Made by a program: the position numbers and the translations under genes
Shown here: positions 1-5,186 of the stretch, one piece after another
Layout of the letters: each line of letters begins with the position of its first letter
Numbering within the stretch: position 1 is the stretch's first letter
NCBI GenBank assembly: GCA_023387235.1
Contig: JAEWIJ010000174.1
Span: forward strand, 1 to 11,798
DNA: 11,798 nt
Direction of reading: 5' to 3'
DNA from: Pseudomonadota bacterium
GTDB taxonomy: Bacteria; Pseudomonadota; Alphaproteobacteria; Rhizobiales; Hyphomicrobiaceae
The notes under the pieces: generated by a model
Databases searched by the model: none
What the model was told of the DNA's origin: nothing
The model's input: the letters and a program-made list of their open reading frames with translations, nothing else

Positions 1-86
1 TGGTGCGGTCGAGAGGACTCGAACCTCCACGCCTTGTGAGCGCTACCACCTCAAGGTAGTGCGTCTACCAATTCCGCCACGACCGC
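1..86 (-). tRNA. tRNA-Leu, anticodon GAG
   Basis: Read on the minus strand, a complete class II tRNA folds. The 7-bp acceptor stem is GCGGTCG/CGACCGC, followed by discriminator A and an encoded CCA (the TGG at 1-3). The anticodon stem is CTACC/GGTAG with loop TTGAGGT, giving anticodon GAG, which reads CUC and CUU leucine codons. The long variable arm (CGCT paired with AGCG/GGCG-type bases) and the T arm GGAGG-TTCGAGT-CCTCT fit leucine tRNAs, and the length of 86 nt is normal for them. The 3' end falls exactly on the window edge, so any downstream terminator is outside. Confidence 0.97.
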
Positions 87-156
87 ACGGAAACGAGGAA
101 TGAAAACGGCCGGCCCGGCTCTCGCGCGGCGGCCACCCTCCTCGTTCGCCGCAGGG

Positions 157-186
157 TGGGTATCAGACCGCCCCGGCCTTTGCAAG
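157..186 (-). promoter_or_regulatory. Candidate promoter for the tRNA-Leu gene
   Basis: On the minus strand TTGCAA (185-180; 4 of 6 to the sigma-70 -35) is followed after 17 nt by TACCCA (162-157), with an overlapping GATACC. The -10 match is poor. The placement is sensible, about 65-70 nt upstream of the tRNA 5' end and downstream of the hydrolase stop. Read by eye only. Confidence 0.35.
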
Positions 187-188
187 TC

Positions 189-202
189 CCGGGGCACCCC
201 GG
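189..202 (-). terminator. GC-rich stem-loop after the hydrolase gene, possible weak terminator
   Basis: CCGGGG (189-194) and CCCCGG (197-202) are perfect complements separated by 2 nt, so a realistic fold is 5 bp with a 4-nt loop. It lies 46 nt beyond the stop of the 248-1156 hydrolase and before the proposed tRNA promoter. No T-tract follows on the minus strand, so it is not a classical intrinsic terminator. Confidence 0.25.
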
Positions 203-247
203 AGTGGCCTTCTCGCGTCGTCCGGCGCCGGTGACCGGCCGCGCGGC

Positions 248-1156
248 TCAGTCGAGGTCCAGGACCTCGAGGAGCGCCGCCGTATAGGCCGCAGGCTGCT
301 CGTACATCACCCAGTGGCCGGCGTCCGGAATGGTGCGCGTGACGAGCTCCGGATGGCCCTCGCGCAACGCGTCATAGCGCGCCTCGACCGAGGGCCAGGC
401 GGTCTGGTCTTCCGCCCCCCAGATGGCGCGCACCGGAACTACGACCTCCGGCAGCTTCACGCGGATCTCGTCCGTGCGGGCGAAGGGGCGCGAGCGGAAG
501 CGCGCCCGGCGGATGTTCTCGGACTGAAGATAGACCGCGAGCGGGTCGATGCGGTCATTCTCCTTGAACATGAGGATCTCGAGGAGCTGGCGATGCACGT
601 CCATGCGCTCCGCCTCGCTCATGCCGGTGCGCTCCTTCGGGAACTCGATGCCGGGGCCCTGGGGGAGGCCGAGCGCAGCGCAGCCCGTGATCGTGAAGTC
701 CGAAACCCAGTCGCCGAGCCGGACCATGGCGTGCGTCGAGACGTGCGCGCCGAACGAGAAAGCAACGACGTGCGCGCGACGCTCGCGCGGAATGAGCGAC
801 CTGAGCCCGTCCGCAAGAGCCGCGCCGCTGCTCTCGGGCGTGTGCGGGTGCGCGGGCATTGCGCTGTCGCCGAGACCGGGAAGATCGACGGCCCAGACTT
901 CATAGTGCTGCTTGAGCGCGGGAATCTGCTTGATCCAGTGCGTCCACGAGCCCGAGCCGCCATGGGCGAGCACGACCGGCCGGCCGCGGCCCCAGCGGCG
1001 CCAGACGAGCTGGCCGTCGCCGCAGGGCGTGGTGGCGACCTCGGCATCGACCGCGACGGCCGCGACGATATCCGCCGGCGGTTTGCCGCTCCACGCGAGT
1101 GTTCCGATCGGATCGTCGAGGGGTGAGGCGGGCGCGTTCGCGGCTTGGGTGCTCAT
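248..1156 (-). CDS. Alpha/beta-fold hydrolase (substrate unknown)
   Basis: This 302-residue protein has the full alpha/beta-hydrolase layout. HGGSG at 65-69 is the oxyanion-hole loop. The nucleophile elbow is A-F-S-F-G at 132-136 with Ser134, so the usual first glycine is alanine. The likely acid is Asp250 in GAED, and the catalytic His281 lies in DAGHW. DLPGLGDS at 91-98 is the typical segment after strand 4. There is no convincing signal peptide, so it is probably cytosolic. The ATG at 1156 is preceded by CGGAG about 5 nt upstream. The gene starts 39 bp after the stop of the other hydrolase and is probably co-transcribed with it. Esterase, C-C hydrolase or amidase activity are all possible; sequence alone does not choose a substrate. 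The fold and triad are confident, the reaction is not. Confidence 0.9.
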   Translation of the reverse strand: MSTQAANAPASPLDDPIGTLAWSGKPPADIVAAVAVDAEVATTPCGDGQLVWRRWGRGRPVVLAHGGSGSWTHWIKQIPALKQHYEVWAVDLPGLGDSAMPAHPHTPESSGAALADGLRSLIPRERRAHVVAFSFGAHVSTHAMVRLGDWVSDFTITGCAALGLPQGPGIEFPKERTGMSEAERMDVHRQLLEILMFKENDRIDPLAVYLQSENIRRARFRSRPFARTDEIRVKLPEVVVPVRAIWGAEDQTAWPSVEARYDALREGHPELVTRTIPDAGHWVMYEQPAAYTAALLEVLDLD

Positions 1157-1195
1157 GAGGCTCCGGTGGGTATTCAGTGCAATCTTAGCGCGGGT

Positions 1196-2128
1196 TCAGG
1201 ACACGCCGGCGATGCCTTGCGGCAGCGGCTTGTCGGCGATGAAAGGTTCCACGAGCGCCATGAAATCGGCGAGGCGGTCGTGATGCACCCAGTGTCCCGC
1301 GCGCTCGAAGCGGGCGACGGTGGCGCTCTTGAAGTGCTGGATGCGGCCGTCCTCGCGCGGATCTGAGGCCCAGCTCTCCTTGCCGTAAACGAGCAGCGTC
1401 GGACACGTGATGCGCGACCAGAGGCGCTCGAGATCGCTCAATGAGAGATCGTCCGGCGGCCAGGAGCGGACATAGTTGTCGAACTTCCAGCTATAGGTGC
1501 CGTCCTCGTTCTGGTTGATGCCGTGGACCGTCAGATGGCGCGCCTGCTCCGGCGAGAGGTGCTTGTTCTCCTCGTGCATGCGCGCATACGCGTCCTCGAT
1601 GGTTGGATAACGGCGCGGCAGGCGTCCGGCGAGCTTGCGCTGATCCTCGATCCAGGTCGCCATACGCTGCTCTATGGGCTTGCCGTAGCGCTCGGCGTAT
1701 TTCTTCGGCGAGGGGCCGAGGCCTTCGATTGCGACGAGGCGCGCGACGTTCTCGGGATGGATGCCGGCATAGCGGAGCGCGATATTGCCGCCGAGCGAGT
1801 GCGCGACGATGGTGACCGGCGCCAGCTTGAGCTGATGAATGAGCTGCGCGAGGTCGTAGATGTAGCCGATCATGCTGTAGGTGCCGGTGCGCGACCATTC
1901 GCTGTCGCCGTGGCCGCGCAGATCCGGCGCGATGACATGCCAGTCCCGGTGGAGGCGTTCGGCGACCCAGTCCCAGTTGCGGCAGTGATCGCGTCCGCCG
2001 TGCAGCAGGATGAGCGGCGGCGCGGCGCTGTTGCCCCAGTCGACGTAGTGCAGGCGCAGGCGCTGCGAGAAGAATATGCGCGACGTCGGGCCTGGAGATT
2101 GCAGGGCACTGTTCGGCGAGCTGTCCAT
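1196..2128 (-). CDS. Alpha/beta-fold hydrolase with unusual acid-residue region
   Basis: This 310-residue hydrolase carries LLHGG at 41-45 (oxyanion hole), DLRGHGDS at 69-76, the nucleophile elbow A-H-S-L-G-G at 109-114 with Ser111, and the catalytic His279 in ERAGHW. Where a GxxD acid is expected after strand 7 the sequence reads LLVYGKESWASD (245-256), so the acid could be Glu251, or Asp256/Asp257-region residues could serve instead. The first 19 residues are variable and not membrane-like, so it is probably cytosolic. The start at 2128 is the first suitable ATG; only GAGAG about 13 nt upstream resembles a ribosome site. It appears to be the first gene of a two-gene unit with the 248-1156 hydrolase. 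The two share fold and motifs but are clearly not recent duplicates. Substrate unknown. Confidence 0.9.
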   Translation of the reverse strand: MDSSPNSALQSPGPTSRIFFSQRLRLHYVDWGNSAAPPLILLHGGRDHCRNWDWVAERLHRDWHVIAPDLRGHGDSEWSRTGTYSMIGYIYDLAQLIHQLKLAPVTIVAHSLGGNIALRYAGIHPENVARLVAIEGLGPSPKKYAERYGKPIEQRMATWIEDQRKLAGRLPRRYPTIEDAYARMHEENKHLSPEQARHLTVHGINQNEDGTYSWKFDNYVRSWPPDDLSLSDLERLWSRITCPTLLVYGKESWASDPREDGRIQHFKSATVARFERAGHWVHHDRLADFMALVEPFIADKPLPQGIAGVS

Positions 2129-2228
2129 GGGCCGCGCTGTCTCTCGATTCGGGCCGCTGAGGCCGCCCGGGGCGCGAACAGGGGCGCCGGGCGAATTTCA
2201 GCATCGGGAATAGGGTGTTCGCAGGCGC

Positions 2229-2257
2229 AACATCGAGCCAACGGCCGTCGCCGTCAA
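2229..2257 (-). promoter_or_regulatory. Candidate promoter for the two-hydrolase unit
   Basis: On the minus strand TTGACG (2257-2252; 5 of 6 to TTGACA) is followed after 17 nt by GATGTT (2234-2229; 3 of 6 to TATAAT). Transcription would begin near 2222, about 94 nt before the ATG at 2128. The -10 is weak and the call rests only on spacing and the -35. Confidence 0.25.
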
Positions 2258-2304
2258 CCTCTGAGCCTGCATGTGAGGGCTGTGGGGCTCCCTGGTCGGA
2301 ACCG

Positions 2305-2321
2305 CGCGGCGAGACGCCGCG
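2305..2321 (+). other. Perfect 7-bp GC hairpin in the leader of the small membrane protein gene
   Basis: CGCGGCG (2305-2311), loop AGA, CGCCGCG (2315-2321) form a perfect stem, extendable by one G-T pair. It ends 14 nt before the AGGAGG ribosome site of the 2349 gene, so in mRNA it would be a stable leader hairpin. No T-run follows, which argues against an intrinsic terminator. Confidence 0.45.
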
Positions 2322-2335
2322 TTCGACAAGCAAGC

Positions 2336-2341
2336 AGGAGG
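2336..2341 (+). promoter_or_regulatory. Perfect Shine-Dalgarno AGGAGG
   Basis: AGGAGG lies 7 nt before the ATG at 2349. It is the strongest ribosome binding site seen in the window, and the main reason to accept the short downstream frame as a real gene and to prefer this start over ATGs at 2367 and 2442. Confidence 0.7.
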
Positions 2342-2348
2342 CTCGGCC

Positions 2349-2534
2349 ATGGCAAGACACGAAACAATGGAAAATCACGAAACGCACGAAAGTCCGGAGA
2401 CGAAAACGACGGTCGAGGCTCGGCAGGGTGACCGGCGCAGGATGAATCTGCGCGTGCTTCTCTTATCGTTGCTTCTGGCTATCGTCGTGCTCGCGGCGCT
2501 GTATGCGTTCGTCTATCCGTTCCCGGAGGTCTGA
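2349..2534 (+). CDS. Small single-helix membrane protein (61 aa), unknown function
   Basis: I do not recognise this protein. It has a polar, His/Glu/Thr-rich N-terminal part (1-30), an arginine cluster at 29-31 and 35, then one hydrophobic helix at about 34-56 (NLRVLLLSLLLAIVVLAALYAF) and a short PFPEV tail. By the positive-inside rule the N-terminus should be cytoplasmic. Residues 4-18 are five three-residue units, HET-MEN-HET-HES-PET, encoded by imperfect 9-bp repeats. The perfect Shine-Dalgarno and the codon use typical of the window support expression. An internal ATG at 2442 would give just the 30-residue helix. It stands alone, divergent from the hydrolases and 74 bp before the XRE gene, and might be co-transcribed with the latter. 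Existence fairly likely; function open. Confidence 0.65.
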   Translation: MARHETMENHETHESPETKTTVEARQGDRRRMNLRVLLLSLLLAIVVLAALYAFVYPFPEV

Positions 2535-2577
2535 CCTTCGATATATATTGAGCCCCGGACGCTTCGGGCTATGCTCT

Positions 2578-2598
2578 CCGGCAGCGAAATGATGCCGG
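2578..2598 (+). other. Inverted repeat overlapping the ribosome site of the XRE gene
   Basis: CCGGCA (2578-2583) and TGCCGG (2593-2598) are perfect arms around a 9-nt spacer, with an outer T-G wobble. The right arm runs into GGGAG (2597-2601), the likely Shine-Dalgarno of the gene starting at 2609. It could be an RNA hairpin masking that site or a DNA operator for the adjacent regulator; sequence does not decide. Confidence 0.35.
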
Positions 2599-2608
2599 GA
2601 GTTGTGCC

Positions 2609-2911
2609 ATGGCAATTACCGGGTCCCTGTGCCGTGCCGCACGTGCGCTCGTTCAATGGTCGCGCGAAGAGCTCGCCGCCGACAGCGGCGTTGGCGTAGA
2701 CGCCATTGCTGATTTTGAAACCGGGCGGGAGATGCCTTCATCAGGCGCGCTGGGTCGCCTTCAGGCGGCTCTCGAAGAAGGCGGTGCCGTATTCATTCCG
2801 GAGAGCAGTGCGGGTGGCGTCGGCGTACGGCTGAGGTTCAACAGCCGCGACGTCCGTGCGATCAACCGCCTCGAAGGCGAGGGTGGGGCCATCGGCGAGG
2901 ACGACGTCTGA
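2609..2911 (+). CDS. XRE/Cro-type helix-turn-helix regulator (100 aa)
   Basis: A single small DNA-binding domain fills residues about 5-60. ARALVQWSREELAADSGV contains the first helices and turn, VDAIADFETGREMPSS the recognition helix and following loop, and LGRLQAALEEGGAVFIPE the closing helix. The tail (GVGVRLRFNSRDVRAINRLEG) has no recognisable ligand domain. Short proteins of this layout, starting with a C-RAAR-L-W-S motif and ending soon after an FIPE-like segment, are common in Hyphomicrobiales genomes, usually without assigned function. The start at 2609 has GGGAG 7 nt upstream. The gene ends 6 bp from the stop of the converging ybhR. It could regulate itself or the neighbouring small membrane protein gene; no target is proven. 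Confidence 0.88.
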   Translation: MAITGSLCRAARALVQWSREELAADSGVGVDAIADFETGREMPSSGALGRLQAALEEGGAVFIPESSAGGVGVRLRFNSRDVRAINRLEGEGGAIGEDDV

Positions 2912-2917
2912 TATCGC

Positions 2918-4030
2918 CTATTCGAGCCGGCGCCGGAAGAGCCAAGCGGCGGCGCTCAGCGTGAAGAGCGCGATGATGGCGAGGGGCAGCGTGTTGTTCG
3001 CCACCTCGCTCAGCGGCAGATCCTTCAGGAACACGCCCTTCACGATCACGAGGAAATAGCGCAGCGGGTTCACGATCGTGATCGGCTGCAGCCACTCGGG
3101 CATGTTCTCGATGGGCGTCGCGAAACCCGACAGCAGCATCGCCGGCGCAAGGAACAGGAAGGCGCCGAGGATGGCCTGCTGCTGCGTCTTCGAGAGCGCC
3201 GAAATGAAGAGGCCGATGCCGACCACCGATCCGAGGTAGAAGATCGCGCTGCCGTAGAGCAGGAGCAGAGAGCCGCGCAGTGGCACGCCGAACACGAAGA
3301 CCGCCGCCAGAATGTAGATCGTGATGTGGAAGAGCCCGATCAGCATTGGCGCCGCGAGCTTGCCAATGAGGATTTCGTGCGTCCGGAGCGGCGACACCAT
3401 GAGCTGGTCGAACGTGCCGAGTTCGCGCTCGCGCGCGATCGATAGTGCGGTCACGACTAGGCCGATGAGTAGCGCAATGCTGGCGACCAGATTGGGCACC
3501 ATGAACCACTGGTAGATGAGGTTCGGGTTGAACCAATTGCGTGCCACCACGCTCACGCTCGAGGATGCCGCCCTCTGGCCGGCGGGCGTCTCCTCCGCCA
3601 GCGCCCCGACGATCTGATTGAGATAGCCGCCGACGATCTGTGACGCATTCGAGCGCCGGCCATCGAGGATGATCTGCACGTCGGTCGGGCGCCCGGCCTC
3701 GATGTCGCGCGAGAACGTCGGGCCTATGTGGACCGCGGCAATCACGCGCTGGCGGTCGATAGCATCATGAAGCGCTGCAGGTGTCTGCGCAAATGTGACC
3801 TTGCGGAAAGTCGGCGCACCTTCGATGCGCTGCACGAGCTCGTATCCCCATTTGCCGCCGTCGCGGTTCAGCACGAGGAGGTCGACGTTGCGCACTTCCA
3901 GTGTCGCCGCATAGGAGAACACGAGGAGCTGCAGGATAGGCGGGCCGATCAGGATCGCGCGACCCTTGGGATCGCGCAGAACGGCGAGCAGCTCCTTGAT
4001 GATGAGGGCCTTGAGACGCGTCCACCACAT
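2918..4030 (-). CDS. ybhR: ABC-2 type exporter permease, YbhR-like
   Basis: This 370-residue inner-membrane protein matches the E. coli YbhR layout (about 368 residues). After an N-terminal amphipathic start containing RKEL-like LIIKELLAVLRDPKGR comes the first membrane segment (about 25-44), then a large periplasmic domain (45-175) with VQIILDGRRSNASQI and RNWFNPNLIYQWFMVP. Five membrane helices follow between about 177 and 365. IARERELGTFDQLMVSPL at 198-215 is the conserved cytosolic coupling segment of ABC-2 permeases. SGFATPIENMP and INPLRYF-like VNPLRYF are also family hallmarks. I chose ATG 4030: it follows the ybhS stop by 1 nt and has AAGAGG upstream within ybhS. An earlier in-frame ATG at 4066 would overlap ybhS by 35 nt. 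It is the last gene of the operon and should pair with YbhS as a heterodimeric channel. Confidence 0.93.
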   Translation of the reverse strand: MWWTRLKALIIKELLAVLRDPKGRAILIGPPILQLLVFSYAATLEVRNVDLLVLNRDGGKWGYELVQRIEGAPTFRKVTFAQTPAALHDAIDRQRVIAAVHIGPTFSRDIEAGRPTDVQIILDGRRSNASQIVGGYLNQIVGALAEETPAGQRAASSSVSVVARNWFNPNLIYQWFMVPNLVASIALLIGLVVTALSIARERELGTFDQLMVSPLRTHEILIGKLAAPMLIGLFHITIYILAAVFVFGVPLRGSLLLLYGSAIFYLGSVVGIGLFISALSKTQQQAILGAFLFLAPAMLLSGFATPIENMPEWLQPITIVNPLRYFLVIVKGVFLKDLPLSEVANNTLPLAIIALFTLSAAAWLFRRRLE

Positions 4031-4031
4031 G

Positions 4032-5186
4032 TCACGCAATCCTCTTCTTTGTGCTGCGCGCGGCAAGCAGGAAGAGCACGCCGCCGATCAGCAGCATGAT
4101 CGCGATGTCGCGGAGGAACATCGGCCAGATGTCGCCGGCGAGGAATACGGTCTGCAAGCTCGGGATGAGATAGCGCGCCGGCACGATCATGGTGACCCAC
4201 TGGATGACGGTCGGCATCGAGCTGATCTCGAACAGGAAGCCCGATAGCAGGAACGCCGGCAGAAATGCCGAGATGAGCGCCACCTGCGACGCGAGGAACT
4301 GGTTCTTGGTCGCCGCTGAGATCAGCAGGCCCTGGCCGAGTGCCGGCACGAGAAAGGAGGCGCTCAGCGCGTAGAGTGCCAGCAGCGAGCCGCGGAAAGG
4401 TACGCCGAACAGGAGAACGGCGAGCGCCACGCAGAGCGTCATCGAGGTCAGGCCGAGCAGGAAGTACGGCAGGATCTTGCCGGCGAGCAGCTCCGTCGCG
4501 GTGACGGGCGTCGCCATGATCGCCTCCATGGTGCCGCGTTCCCACTCGCGCGCGACGACGAGCGAGGTCAGCAGCGTGCCGATGAGCGTCATCACGATCG
4601 CGATCGACCCCGGCACGAGGAAGTTGCGGCTCTTGAGCTCCGCGTTGAACCAGAAGCGCTGCTCGACGGTGATCGGTGGTGGATGCGCCGCGATCTCGTC
4701 GCCGCGCAGTGCGGCCCAGTTGGCGACCACGCCTTGGGTATAGTTCTGCACAAAGCTCGCGGTATTGGGGTCCGATCCATCGACGATGACCTGGATGGCG
4801 GGGTCGTTCTTGGCCGCGAAGTCACCGGCGAACGTCGCCGGCACGATGATGAGGCCTCGTATGCGGCCGAGCACGAGGGCTTCCTCGAAATCGCGCCGGT
4901 CGCGGCCGATGGAGACCTCGAAATAGCGCGAGGCCTGGAAGCTCGCCGCCAGGTCCTGCGTCAGCGGCGTCTGGGATTCGATGACGAGGCCGACGCGTGT
5001 GCGCGCCGTATCGAGCGACACGCCATAGCCAAAGAGGAAGAGCAGTACGAGCGGCAGCACGAAGGCGATCAGGATGCTGCTCGGGTCGCGCACGACCTGC
5101 AGACTCTCCTTGCGCACGAGCGTCGCGAGACGGCGGGCCGACCCGTGCCGCTCTTCGCTGGCGATGCTGTGTGCTGTAGCTGTCAT
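4032..5186 (-). CDS. ybhS: ABC-2 type exporter permease, YbhS-like
   Basis: This 384-residue inner-membrane protein matches YbhS. LVRKESLQVVRDPSS at 23-37 precedes the first helix (about 37-55, ending LFGYGVSLD). The periplasmic domain (about 56-188) contains IRGLIIVPATFA, IQVIVDGSDPNTASF and QRFWFNAELKSRNFLVPG. About five further helices occupy 189-377. SLVVAREWERGTMEAIMATP at 208-227 is the cytosolic coupling segment of the family, and FLLSGFLFEISSMP and VPARYL are characteristic. The ATG at 5186 overlaps the ybhF stop as ATGA, so translational coupling is expected. A longer open frame continues upstream through ybhF but has no family similarity there. With YbhR it should form the membrane channel driven by YbhF. 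Substrate not readable from sequence. Confidence 0.94.
   Translation of the reverse strand: MTATAHSIASEERHGSARRLATLVRKESLQVVRDPSSILIAFVLPLVLLFLFGYGVSLDTARTRVGLVIESQTPLTQDLAASFQASRYFEVSIGRDRRDFEEALVLGRIRGLIIVPATFAGDFAAKNDPAIQVIVDGSDPNTASFVQNYTQGVVANWAALRGDEIAAHPPPITVEQRFWFNAELKSRNFLVPGSIAIVMTLIGTLLTSLVVAREWERGTMEAIMATPVTATELLAGKILPYFLLGLTSMTLCVALAVLLFGVPFRGSLLALYALSASFLVPALGQGLLISAATKNQFLASQVALISAFLPAFLLSGFLFEISSMPTVIQWVTMIVPARYLIPSLQTVFLAGDIWPMFLRDIAIMLLIGGVLFLLAARSTKKRIA

Noticed and set aside
226..240. Short inverted repeat GCCGG-TGA-CCGGC after the first hydrolase
   Set aside because: The arms are only 5 bp and there is no T-run. Such matches are expected by chance at this GC content, so I do not call it a terminator.
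314..1126. A 270-codon plus-strand frame over the first hydrolase
   Set aside because: It is a shadow frame with low-complexity Arg/Ala/Glu composition and no motif. The minus-strand hydrolase has a complete triad and ribosome site.
1523..2431. A 302-codon plus-strand frame over the second hydrolase and the small gene
   Set aside because: It is antisense to a well-supported hydrolase and has no domain features. It also overlaps the small gene, which has the better start signal.
4031..4066. Earlier start for ybhR at 4066
   Set aside because: It would add 12 residues lying inside ybhS, with no ribosome site. ATG 4030 has AAGAGG upstream and gives the usual YbhR N-terminus.
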